This document shows positions 24,912 through 34,723 of a stretch of 64,000 nucleotides of DNA, piece after piece. The notes under the pieces are model-generated. The model saw only the letters and a list, made by a program, of their open reading frames with translations, had not been told where the DNA came from and made no database searches. Source of the stretch: Macrophomina tecta (taxonomy: Eukaryota > Ascomycota > Dothideomycetes > Botryosphaeriales > Botryosphaeriaceae). Numbering within the stretch: position 1 is the first letter of the stretch; every line of letters starts with the position of its first letter. The translations under genes and the position numbers were made by a program. Location of the stretch: assembly GCA_024180945.1 (NCBI GenBank), contig JAKSGN010000013.1:496001-560000 (forward strand). Reading direction: 5' to 3'.

Positions 24912-25721
24912 ACGCGGAAATGGCGAAAATGAATAATAAAAGAATGTTGGGAGCATATTAGCGTGGCTCGCTTCATGTAGTATTTCACGACTAGACAGTG
25001 GTGAGCTGAACGAACGCATCCCTTACAAGTTTACCTCGTGCATGATTTGTTGGTGCCATGGGCAGTGTAATCAAGGATGTGAGTCTCTCCTTTATCTTTT
25101 GTTACAAGGACGAGTAATGAGAAAACTGTCTACATGGACGTAGTAAGTGAGCATATGCTAGAGTGTATGCTGATTGCAAGTGTTGCTCTCAACCAGTTTC
25201 AAGCTGAGCCTTCCGCATTTGGATGATCTATTGATGATGGGGAGAGAGACGAGGCCCTATGAAGCAAGACCGAAGAACTGGAAGTTACGGATTGCAATAT
25301 CTATTTCCTGAAATGGTGGCCGCTGTTCCCTTTCCGACAGCGGCAATCGTATCGGCCAAAGGCCGTTGAGTTCCGGTCTGTAGTCTTCTCCGTATACGTG
25401 TAACGGCGGGCGATCTCTTTCGCGATCGTTATAGCTGTTCGGTTGTTAGTCTGACTCGAATAGAACGGGTGCGTGAGGTTGTGCATGTATTGGGCGGATG
25501 GTGAGGCCCAGCATCATCGAGATTTCGTCTATCTCACTATCCAGTTTGCTGAGGCTGAGCGGTCACAGGCTGGAACAACCCGGAGGGCAATATAGACCTT
25601 GTCAAGCATGAGGGGACTTTCCAATCATTATTCGCTACACTCTGCAAGGCTCGAGAGTTTAATATACATTTTCTACACAACATAACTCATACACAGATAC
25701 ACGCTTACCTCATCCCCTAAT
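24912..25721. other. intergenic region between convergent genes
   Basis: It holds the 3' flanks of the aldehyde dehydrogenase (plus) and the mitochondrial Phe-tRNA synthetase (minus). An AATAAAA sequence near 24933 is a possible polyadenylation signal for the former. I see nothing else. Confidence 0.6.
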
Positions 25722-27624
25722 CTACCTCAGCTCTACCCCAAACCTATCCACCAATCTGCTCTTCACACTGGCATGCAACTCATTCGCCTCCTCACCGGTA
25801 AGCGTGCGTTCGAGGCTCCTGTACACGATGCGGAAGCACCAGCTCTTGCGCATCTTCTTCGGATGTACAAACTCATCGATCAGCTTCACATCCTCGACCA
25901 CATCACCACAAACCTCGCGCACCGTCTCCATGACGTCATTCTCATGCATCTGCTGCGGCCCCTCGTGCTGGGGCACGACGAGCCCGCCGGCCGCACTCGG
26001 CGCGCTGTCCTTCTTCGGGCTGAACTTGCCGGGCAGCCAGAACGCAACATCCCGCGGCGTGGCCGGGTACTTCGAGAAAGGCTGGAAGCGGCTGATTCCC
26101 CAATCCCTCAACCCCGTCGACTTGTCGATGGCGCCTTCGACGGGCTGCTTAAACTGGCGGAGGAAGCGGGGGTCTTTGCTCCAGAAGAGGCGGATGTCCG
26201 GGATGGAGTAGAGCAGCATGGCGATACGCTCGATGCCGAGGCCGAAGGCCCAGCCGATGCGGTCGGGCACGCCGGCATTACGCAGGATGTCTTGCTGGAC
26301 GACGCCGCTGCCGAGCACCTCGAGCCAGTCGTCGCGCCAGAACACCTCGAGCTCCCAGGATGGCGAGGTGAAGGGGAAGTAGGCCTCAACCCAGCGGACG
26401 CGCAGCGGTTCTTCGGCTTCGGCGACGAGCGCGGCAGCTGTGGAGGACGAGGTTGCAGCTGCGGCGGCGGCCTTGCGGGCTTGAGCGAAGATCTCGACGA
26501 CGACGTTCTCGAGACTGCGCTTGAGGTGCGTCGCGACGGCCTCAACAACAGCGGGGTCATGGCCGGGCTGAAGTGGATTGCGTTCCGGGTGTGTGGTTGG
26601 GTTGGGGTCTTCCACCTTAATGTCTTGCTTTGGGAGTTTCTCGACGTCGGCCCAGATGCGGTCGGCAAGGCTGGCATGCCCATCCAATTCATTGGGGTCC
26701 CAGGTCATGGCACCCTCCATCTGATGAAAGACCGGGTAGTGGCTGCGGTCGACTGCATCACGGCGGTAGACGTCGGCGGAGATCAGATAACCAGGAGAAG
26801 TGTTGGCGCGGAAGGTGTCAGCTTGATGAGCGGATGTGTGGGTGCGCAGGACCGTGTGTTTATTGATGTAGTAGGTGTCACTGCGATTACGACCCGGATG
26901 ATCAACAGGAAAGCCGAGAGAGTCGAAGTTCTGATTCACGCTGACAATAGGGAAGAGATTATTGTGGGATTGGTAGCCATGGAAACGAGACTCGATGAGT
27001 TGACGAGTGATGGAAATGGGATGGTCAGGTTGAAGATGCAGTCGTCTAGGAATAGCATCAAGGATGCTTTGAGGTGTGTTCATCCATTCGTCCGTCTCAT
27101 ATGTGCGGCCTTCTACAGTGATGGTCTTGGGGGTCCGGCCTGGCAGAATATCAGAACCATTGGACCAGATCCACGCGCCAAAAGAGACGGTGCAGGTAAA
27201 GGAAGGGTCTCCAATGATGGTACGATAAGGCCAGAGAGAAAATGTTGAGGACGATAAGCCGGGGCTGGATCATCCATGAAGTTGGACAAATCTCATGCCA
27301 TCTTAAATGAAAGCATGCAAGTGCTTTTCAAATAAGGAAACATAGGTATGCAGACTCGAGGGCAGCTACGGAAAGACTGGTAATGAAATGGAATGTGAAA
27401 TCGAAAGAGAAAAAAAAAAAAGAAAATCAAGATGTAGACTGACGTGAAAACGAAACCAGCTAAAGGAAGGATTGTATGCAAGCTGTGGAGGCAGCAGACG
27501 TACCGGCAGTAGAAGAAGACCACCGAGGTGTGCAGAGGCCGAGGCGGAGTCGGTTGCTCCGCAGGGCGGGCCTAGCGGAAGCAATTGGGGCGGCCAACTG
27601 ATGCAAAGCCACGGGCATCCTCAT
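25722..27624 (-). CDS. MSF1: mitochondrial phenylalanyl-tRNA synthetase
   Basis: Exons on the minus strand are 27624-27504 and 27139-25722, giving 512 residues. The intron (364 nt, long for this window) starts GTACGT and ends CTGCCAG; the phase-1 junction reads SSTA-GRTPKTITVEG. Exon 1 encodes an Arg/Ala/Ser-rich leader (MRMPVALHQLAAPIASARPA) typical of mitochondrial import. The single-chain enzyme charges mitochondrial tRNA-Phe. The catalytic core includes THTSAHQADTFR, YRRDAVDRSHYPVFHQMEG and class II motif 3 (GWAFGLGIERIAMLLYSIPD) near residues 340-360. The ferredoxin-fold anticodon-binding domain starts near residue 400 (SRFQPFSKYPATPRDVAFWL) and ends in LVDRFGVELR. An Ala-rich insert lies near residues 265-285. 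The start at 27624 is chosen over an in-frame ATG at 27705 because the leader begins there; 27618 is also possible. Confidence 0.92.
27411..27423. repeat. poly(A) tract inside the Phe-tRNA synthetase intron
   Basis: A run of about 13 A on the plus strand, so a poly(U) in the transcript of the minus-strand gene, followed by a possible CAG acceptor. It lies within the long intron and could support an alternative splice site. Confidence 0.6.
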
Positions 27625-27948
27625 TTTGGGATGAGTTTTGGAGGACGGAGCCAGCCGAGTCGGGTGTTGAAGATCGGCCGCGGGTGGGATGACATGACAC
27701 TGCATGGGGCGGCGGCCAAAACAAAAGCCGTCGAGAAAAAAGCCTTGGCTGACGATTGGTCCGGCCTCGCTGCGACCACGGCGTCAGCGGACCCCCATTG
27801 CTGTCTTCACTCGACCCTTTTGCTGTCTCCGCATTTTGCTCCGCCGCGCTTCGCGTACTTATATCTCTCCTCCCGCAACACACCTCAGCGCCTGTTGTTG
27901 AGGCTCGGGATGCTCCAGTAAGCCACAGACACCACGCGACCGCCCACA
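27625..27948. promoter_or_regulatory. shared divergent promoter of two mitochondrial genes
   Basis: This 324-bp gap separates the start codons of the Phe-tRNA synthetase (minus) and the dicarboxylate carrier (plus). It contains ATTGG at 27755-27759, which on the minus strand reads GACCAATCG and agrees with the CCAAT core bound by the HAP/CBC complex in filamentous fungi. Pyrimidine-rich leaders lie on the carrier side. Co-regulation is inferred from layout. Confidence 0.55.
27755..27759 (-). promoter_or_regulatory. CCAAT box (possible HAP/CBC site)
   Basis: The minus strand reads GACCAATCG here, about 130 bp from one start codon and 190 bp from the other. The HAP complex is known to bind CCAAT and control respiratory and iron genes in Aspergillus and yeast; binding here is inference. 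Confidence 0.45.
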
Positions 27949-29265
27949 ATGTCGGCGACAACCACGAGAGCGCCTACCTCGGCGGCCGCCGCAAAGGCGC
28001 TCGAGACGAGGAAGAGCAAGGACATCCAGAAGGCACCAGTGCGCTATCCCTTCTGGTTTGGCGGCTCCGCGAGCTCCTTCGCCGCCTGCGTTACGCATCC
28101 TCTGGATTTAAGTGAGTGCTGCGATACCGGAGCCGACGGATGACTGGCTTTTTGGCTTGCTAACGGCGCGACACCCGCAGTTAAGGTATGACGACAGCAC
28201 CACTGCCGAGCTCGTAGCAACACCGAACCAACGTTCAGCGCTCACAGACAACTTAAAGGTCCGCCTCCAGACGCAGCCCCACGATGGCGCCAGGAAAAAC
28301 ATGCTGCAGATGTTCGTCCACGTCGCAAAGAATGACGGCGTGGTCGGTCTGTACCGCGGGGTATGTCGATCGCTCTCTGGAGAATCGGACTGGGAACAAA
28401 GACAGCGCGGGATTCAGGGAACTATTGCAGCCGGCCATGCAGCTTGACAGTCTCGGCCACGCCATTGAGCAGCATTGAGCGGCTTCTATGTCATGTCTGG
28501 CCATGCGCAATCCCTTAGGCCTCCCAGCCGTTCTCCAGATCCCCCGTATTCCAGGGACCCCGATTTGGCTAACCTGCAGTGTAGCTTTCTGCCTCCCTCC
28601 TCCGCCAGATAACTTACAGCACAACCCGTTTCGGGGTATACGAGCAGCTCAAGAGCTCCATGACCACGCCCACATCCTCGCCTTCCATGCCTACCCTGAT
28701 TGCTCTGTCCTCTGCCTCTGGCTTCCTCGGCGGTATTGCCGGCAACCCGGCCGACGTGTTGAATGTGCGCATGCAGCACGACGCTGCCCTGCCCCCGGCG
28801 GACCGCCGCAACTACAAGAACGCCATTGACGGCATGATCCGGATGACACGCGAGGAGGGCGCGAAGAGCCTGTTCCGCGGCGTCTGGCCGAACAGTATGC
28901 GCGCGGTGCTGATGACCGTTTCGCAGCTGGCGTCATACGACGGGTTCAAGCGCACCCTCCTGCAGTACACGCCGCTCCAGGACGGCCTTGCGACCCACTT
29001 CACCGCCAGCTTCACCGCCGGCTTCGTCGCCACGACCGTCTGCTCGCCGGCTGATGTGATTAAGACCCGCGTCATGAGTGCCCACGGTGAGAGCAAGAGT
29101 CTCGTGAAGCTGCTCGTCGACATCAACCGCCTCGAGGGCTTTGGTTGGATGTTCCGTGGCTGGGTCCCCAGCTTCATCCGCCTCGGTCCGCATACCATTG
29201 CCACGTTCCTGTTCTTGGAGCAGCATAAGAAGATCTACCGGAAGATGAAGGGAATTGACTCGTAG
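27949..29265 (+). CDS. DIC1: mitochondrial dicarboxylate carrier
   Basis: Exons are 27949-28111, 28181-28185 (5 nt), 28259-28360 and 28585-29265, giving 316 residues. The protein belongs to the mitochondrial carrier family and should exchange malate or succinate for phosphate across the inner membrane. Three repeats carry the Px[DE]xx[KR] signature: HPLDLIKVRLQTQ near residue 51, GNPADVLNVRMQHD near 144 and CSPADVIKTRVMS near 245. The segment ITYSTTRFGVYEQLK is typical of dicarboxylate rather than oxaloacetate carriers. The tiny exon TTAAG supplies the second and third bases of Ile plus Lys of the first signature. Without it the motif cannot be built with correct spacing. Intron 1 has GTGAGT, branch GCTAAC and CAG; intron 2 ends in an unusual AAG; intron 3 is long (224 nt). 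An Ala/Lys-rich N-terminus precedes the first helix. Confidence 0.9.
28181..28185 (+). other. 5-nt microexon of the dicarboxylate carrier
   Basis: TTAAG between CCCGCAG and GTATGA. It joins phase 1 of exon 1 to phase 0 of exon 3 and restores the carrier signature PLDLIK. The only simple alternative, splicing from 28111 to 28248, would give PLDLNNLK, two residues too long. Confidence 0.7.
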
Positions 29266-30190
29266 GAGATGATTTGAATGACCCTGTTGTTGTTTGCTAT
29301 CGTAGCTATTGCGCTTAGGCAATAAGGTACCGGTACGAGCGAGCAATGGTTGGAGGGCGGTACGCACCATTTTGGTATTCGGTGGGGGCCAGCGGGATTT
29401 TTATTACTCGGTTTTTCATGTGTACAGGGGAGGGGGGAGTGGTTTCTTCCTTTCTCCATTGGCAAGCATATTGCGAAGCATTTGCACGGCGTTGGGGTCC
29501 CCGTTAGAGTAGACAGTAGATGCATCGTTGGCTTACTTGGAGATAGATGGCGTGGAATGGTACAGAAATTTCCTTTTTATCACCTAAGTGAATGCATGCC
29601 TGAGGTCTCAGGCAGAGCAAAAGTTCGTGTAGTTCCAGTCGCAGTGATAAAGTTTTGTCACATGCGCTGTCAAACTAGATGTTCCAGAGCTGGACCCCGC
29701 AATTTGCCCTGAGTTCTGGGGCCAGATGGGCTCCGGGCTGACCCTCAACTTCCGAGGATGACTGCTTTGTGCCGTCGAGATGCACGTCAAAAGAATGTGC
29801 GTCCATGAATAAGTCATGACAGGGCGATCGCTTGTCGGGCGTGCGCTTTCACAGTCAGGGGGAGCGCGATAAGCGGGCTAAAATAATTAGGAGTGATTCC
29901 AATTCTCCCTTCATACTGTACAGAGTGCGGAATAGCCATCACTGAGTGGAAATCTTCCCAACGCTAACGCAAATAAGATGAACCATAACGCCAACGCTAT
30001 GCAACCGAGAGATAACCCGTTTGATGCCGTACGCGCGACTTTCGATGCGCTCCTATGACCCTGGCTCCAAGCCGTACCCCGTATCGATAGAGCAAGATCT
30101 CAACTGACAAAAACGCCGATAATCCAATTCCTGATTCATTCCGAGGACGGGGGAGCCAGTTCGAGCGCGAGGTGGGTGGGAGAGACGAGC
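29266..30190. other. intergenic region between convergent genes
   Basis: It contains the 3' flanks of the dicarboxylate carrier (plus) and the small membrane protein (minus). I see no coding or structured element. Confidence 0.6.
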
Positions 30191-30731
30191 TTACAGCCGC
30201 ACGATAACATCCATACAAGGCACCTTCCACTCTTTCCTGGTAAAGAGGCCTTTGCCCCAGTCCGCGGAGGTGTTGATGCTGGCTGCCGCCTCTGGTGCCC
30301 CTCTCTTGCGCTTGATCCCGTCCATGGCCGCCGAGACGAGCGCGCCCGCCGTGTTATTTACTGTGGATGCCAGCAGTGATATGGTTTCCATGGCGATGTC
30401 CGCGGCTAGTGACGAGTTGGAGGGCGGGACGTAGCTGTCATTGGGAGAGGGTGAGGCGGAGCTTTCCGGGTGGTAGCGGGAATTCGGCTCGAACCAGCTG
30501 GTGTTGAAGTCGAAGAGGGCGATTACAAGGATGGCCAGCAGGAGGCTGCAGTAGACGCAGGGCCTGTTGAGGAAGTAGGTGGCGGAGATGAAGAGAACAA
30601 GGTAGACGGGGGAAGCGTTGGTGCTGTGCGCGCGGTCATATTAGCGGAGGGATGGTCGTTGTTGGTAGAGACAGCGGATCTGCGGCTCACAGGAAGAAGA
30701 GTATGGGTATCCAGCTACGCAGACAGAACAT
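30191..30731 (-). CDS. small membrane protein of unknown function
   Basis: Exons on the minus strand are 30731-30691 (41 nt) and 30623-30191, giving 157 residues. The 67-nt intron has donor GTGAGC, a TAATATGACC-type branch region and acceptor CACAG. The phase-2 junction turns CT+C into Leu and gives WIPILFFL-TNASPVYLVL. Two hydrophobic segments are visible: residues 6-30 (IPILFFLTNASPVYLVLFIS) and 36-50 (VYCSLLLAILVIALF), separated by LNRPC. After residue 52 the chain is hydrophilic (SWFEPNSRYHPESSAS) with a short basic stretch, GIKRKRG. The hairpin-like N-terminus resembles a small conserved fungal membrane protein I have seen only as 'hypothetical'. It could be an endomembrane or mitochondrial adaptor; no function is proposed. 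Short first exon and small size make it easy to miss. Confidence 0.7.
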
Positions 30732-31498
30732 TGTGAGATTAGATAGCGCGGTGCTGGCTCATGAGAGTGGTTGGGCAGACGAAGGAACAGCTGGGACGGA
30801 ATGCGCGATCTTCGCGACCTTGCAACGTTTAGAGCAGTTATGTGGGAGGAAGGCGTCCGTGGGGCGGTGTGGGAGGAGAGGGCGGAAAGCGGAGATGTGC
30901 CTGAGAGCTGCTGGCCGGAGAGAGAGAGGGAGCAGAGGGCTGATGCGCTGGGGCGGCGAGCCGACAGGCCAGGGCCGTGGGCTGCTGATGCAACGAAGGC
31001 TTGGCGGCGCTGCAACGGGGTTCATCGCTGGCCTACGCTGCTAGCAGAAACAACACCGCCACCACATGCCAGCATGTGCCCACGGGTCCGTTCAGAGATC
31101 GTCCAGTTGACGCCACCAGATAAGCTTCAATATGCACGCTGTAATGCATAATTCAGATCAACCAATGCATGTCCGCCGTTATCGCACTACCCTTCCACTT
31201 CGAGCTACACAAAGACCGGCGCGGAGCTCTCAAGGCCCACGCTCCGCAAACTCATTTCGGGTTATTCAGGTTACGGACGCACCACATTGAACTGGTTGAA
31301 GAGCTCGTCTGTCTATACGGTGCAGCAAGAGCAACTGCATACGGAAAAGCACCACAGATACAAGAATTAATGCAAGAGCCTCTGATCTTTCCCCTCGCAT
31401 TGTTGAAGTGCTGCCATCCAGCAAGAGATACAAGGAAACGATATCGGGCACAGCCTAGCCGTTGGTCAAGAAAGCCGAAAGTGCGGTGCCTGTAGCTT
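30732..31498. other. intergenic region
   Basis: It carries the promoter of the small membrane protein (minus) and the 3' flank of the HD-domain gene (minus). Overlapping Arg/Ser-rich frames at 30640-31150 on both strands look like GC-driven artefacts. I see nothing else. Confidence 0.55.
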
Positions 31499-32363
31499 CT
31501 ACACAATGGCAAAACTGTACTCCTCCGTCCACCACGACCTAAATACTTTCAGTCTCTCAGTGCGTTCCTTAGCCAGTCGCATTCCTGGCTTCGTCTACAC
31601 GTTGTTCAGCTCTGATGTAGAACACAGTATCCTTATGTGGTTACTCACTTTCATCATTGCTTCCAGTCTCTCCAATTTGACCTCGAAATGGTCGACTGCC
31701 CCTTGCATGCCTCTGTTCGCTTTCGCAGCGCCGAAGGTGAAGCATCTCCCAACGCCGATTGCACCAATCGCATCGAGTCTGTCAGCATCCTGCACGATGG
31801 CAAGCTCGGGATACTCCAGCAACACTTCTCGGACCTTTTCAGGGTCCTTGATCTCGTTCGTGTAAGACACGTTCTTCGCGATCGTGTGTACCTTGGATGC
31901 CAATGCAGCTGATGCTCCGCGGTCTAGCAACACATTGGTGATCTGCTTCTCCGCGTCTTCCCCGGGCTGGAGATACTTGTGGTCGCCGACATCATGGAGC
32001 AGCCTAGCAATCATTTGGAGTTAAAAGACATTCTATAACACTTTTTCAAGATGAATTTGGTTTCGTCTCGTTCTACCAAGCATCTAACGGTATGCTGCGA
32101 GGACTGATCTGATAGGAGATGGAGCGGACGACTTACGCAGCTAGATGGATCGCCGTTTCATCCAGATCTTTCTCACTGTCCTTTTGTATTTCTGCTAGGA
32201 TGTACTTCGCCAAACCGAGCACGCGGCGAATATGGTCGAAGTCGTGGCTGCCATCGTACCGCGACATGTACCTCTCCACATATTGCCGGACGGAGTCAAC
32301 CAGGACGGTGCTCTCGTGTAGAGGCGTTTGCAGACATATTTTGGTATTGCCTTCACTTGCCAT
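31499..32363 (-). CDS. HD-domain phosphohydrolase
   Basis: Exons on the minus strand are 32363-32137, 32003-31649 and 31594-31499, giving 225 residues. Donors are GTAAGT and GTGAGT, acceptors are TAG, and the junctions read HLAA-LLHDVGD and AMMK-TKPGMRLAKERT. HD-superfamily metal ligands are visible: His in SHDFDHIRRVL near residue 42, HD in LLHDVGDHKY near 79, and Asp in AIVQDADRLDAIG near residue 135. These should bind one or two divalent metals for hydrolysis of a phosphoester, perhaps a nucleotide. The closest relatives I recall are small stand-alone HD proteins shared by bacteria and fungi with unassigned substrate. The last exon encodes the amphipathic end KERTERLKVFRSWWTEEY. Start Met at 32363 is preferred to one at 32438, whose extra 25 residues look non-conserved. 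Confidence 0.87.
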
Positions 32364-32928
32364 TGGAACCTGTAGTGCGTTGCGGAGGTGGGGGTTGAAG
32401 CTAACGAAGTGATGATGGCTGAAGTTGGTGCAGCCCACGAAGCAAATTTTATCTGCGTTCTGAATGCCTTTGTTTCAGCCCAGGAACAGCTGCTGCCTGG
32501 ATACGGTGAAGGACCGTGACTTGCACGATGCGGTGTCAGCGCTCAGAACGGAAGTCCGGTGACGAGTTGGTTTCATAGGGACAATATGGGGACGAGCCCC
32601 GCGCATGTGGCCCAATCAAGAGTTAGACAAGAGATTGAGAGCGCTGAGTTACCTGAATAATGTCTTGCAGGCGGAATTTGTTACCGAGTTGGCGGAACCA
32701 CGGTACAGTAAAGTGGGAGTACGCGATCTATGGCGCGTTGACGCGCTGTCACGAGGAAGCGAGCTCCGGGCGTTGGCGGCAGGGACCTCGGCCCAAGGCG
32801 TCATCCACTATCACCAAGGCTCGGTGGTTTGCGGGACACCATAGCAGCATCCTCCACTCCAAAAACACATCCTCTCTCCTCCTCCGATTCTTCGCTCTCT
32901 TTCGATCACTTTTTCGCATTTCCATGTG
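32364..32928. promoter_or_regulatory. divergent intergenic region, HD-domain gene and PEX16
   Basis: A 565-bp gap between two start codons facing away from each other. The PEX16 side is very C/T-rich over its last 90 bp (TCCTCTCTCCTCCTCCGATT type), a usual fungal 5' leader. No specific site is recognised. Confidence 0.5.
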
Positions 32929-34245
32929 ATGGATACCTGCAAGCAGGCATCTAACAGGGTGTCTGAAGCGCTCTCGCTTCCTCCGAAATGGCTGGGCCAG
33001 TACAGCGAGTTTATCACCAAGAACGCCAGCGCCGTCTCGCAGATTGAGTCGGCCCTCCGCTCTCTGACCTACATCATCCCAGGTCCGCACTCAATTGCAA
33101 TCGCGCTGATATATAAAGTGTACTGACCCACTCCCGCAGGCCGTTTCCGCGAGTCCGAAATCGCGTCTGAGTCAAGTCGGTTCGCCTCCTGTCTCGGTCG
33201 CGTGCTTCGATACTGAATGATTTGCAGTTTACAGCGGCGTTCAGCTCCTATCGCTCTACCATGACTCCCTCCTCGCCAAAGCCGTTGCGCGCCTGCCTCC
33301 GCAGCAGCGTCCGCGCCCGACGCCGCATAACCGCTACACCCGCTTCTGGACCCAGAATTCGCCCACGTACAAGCGCATTGCCCTGACACTGCAGATGATC
33401 CAGTACACCGAGCTGCTATGGGAGATGGCGGCAAAGCGAAAGGGCGAGAAGGTGCGCTGGAGGGTGGTTGTGCTGCTGGAGGCTGTCAAGGCCATCTGTA
33501 GGCTGTTGCTGCTGCGCTTGACAAACTCTCGCCCGCTGCTTAGCCCGCCGCTGCCGCAGCGCGAATTCGACCCGAGTACGCTGGAAGAGAACCCCGACGG
33601 ATCAGCTTTCGATGATGGAGTCGAGACCCCTAAGACGGAGAAGAGCGACGACGCGAGCTGGACTATGCCAAGGACCGGCTTGTCACTTCCGTCATTGCCC
33701 GACTCGCACGACATATCATCATATCTGTTGTCAAAGGTGCTCACGGCCGATGATATCAAGCCGCCGAAGGCACTCCTCCATAGAGTGACTGGCAACGGCG
33801 AGCTTGCGGAGGTCATGTACATCATCCGGCCAGTTATTTATGCCCTTGCGATGCAGCATTGGTGCTCGGAGAACAAGAGCAGCTGGAGGCCGTGGTTGCT
33901 GGGGGTCAGCATAGAGTACGGGGCTCGGCAGCTCGCGAAGAAAGACTTCCAGGAGAGGCTAGCCGGCGGACTCCGCGGTCTCACTGGCCTGGAGCGCGAG
34001 GAGTTGAGGAAGAGAGGCTGGGGAATGGGCTGGTGGCTCCTGAGAGGCGCGTTCTATGAGAACATCACGAAGTATGAATGCCTTCCTTTGGGCTTGCTGC
34101 CAGTGTGCTGACTTCATATAGGGCTTGGATCCAATCTGTGACTAAGAGACTTCAAGGGAAACCGCTGCTCGATATCGTCGGCGGGGTCATCGAAGATTAC
34201 GAATTCCTATGGGACCAGTACTATTTCTCTACTACGACTCTCTGA
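32929..34245 (+). CDS. pex16: peroxisomal membrane protein Pex16
   Basis: Exons are 32929-33082, 33140-33175 (36 nt), 33228-34071 and 34122-34245, giving 385 residues. Pex16 acts in early peroxisome membrane assembly, from the endoplasmic reticulum. Family features are visible in order: YSEFITKNASAVSQIESALR and LTYIIPGRFRESEIASES at the N-terminus, the YSGVQLLSLYHDSLL segment, then PHNRYTRFWTQNSPTYKRIA with LQMIQYTELLWEMAA, a variable acidic insert, YIIRPVIYALAMQHW, then KRGWGMGWWLLRGAFYENIT. The C-terminal end is DYEFLWDQYYFSTTTL. Donors of introns 1 and 2 are weak (GTCCGC and GTCGGT) but phase and conservation support them; the third is GTATGA. The first ATG of the frame is 32929. Confidence 0.92.
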
Positions 34246-34723
34246 GTAACTGATGTATAAGTTTCCTTGCTTTGACGATATCCCACCGCAGCAGGCGGTA
34301 CGACTTGGGACAGAAGAATGGGAGGGCAGCGTAATTTCCGGCGCGTACGGTGACTTCTTCTGTACTTCGACAGCTGTGTATTGAGGCTTCTGGGCGGACA
34401 AGTTACAACCCTTCTCGTATCAAGTAATGTGCTTATGAATTGGGAGCGTTTGCTGCTTGATGATTGTGCATTATGCGGAGTAACATCGGCTCCTCGTGAT
34501 TCGTGCGCTGGGGCTGAACGAACCTAGTGGCTGCCGTAACAGACGCGGGACCCTCCCGCACATCGTGTCTTCGCGCGTCGTTCGCGACCCAACAAACATC
34601 CTCCAAGCTCGCTGACGAAACCGACCTGCCTCACTCGCTCACACTACTCCCAAGCGCAGTCGCATTCTAACCTCAAAGGCCTTGCCAACTAGGAAATTCC
34701 GTTCACGATGCGCCTTTGTGCTC
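34246..34723. other. intergenic region between tandem genes
   Basis: It contains the 3' flank of PEX16 and the promoter of the SANT-WD40 gene. The last 200 bp is C-rich with CTAACC and CTCACAC-type leader sequence. No clear TATA box or other element is seen. Confidence 0.55.

Noticed and set aside
25773..27248. 491-codon plus-strand frame
   Set aside because: Antisense of the Phe-tRNA synthetase; GC-rich codon bias keeps the opposite strand open.
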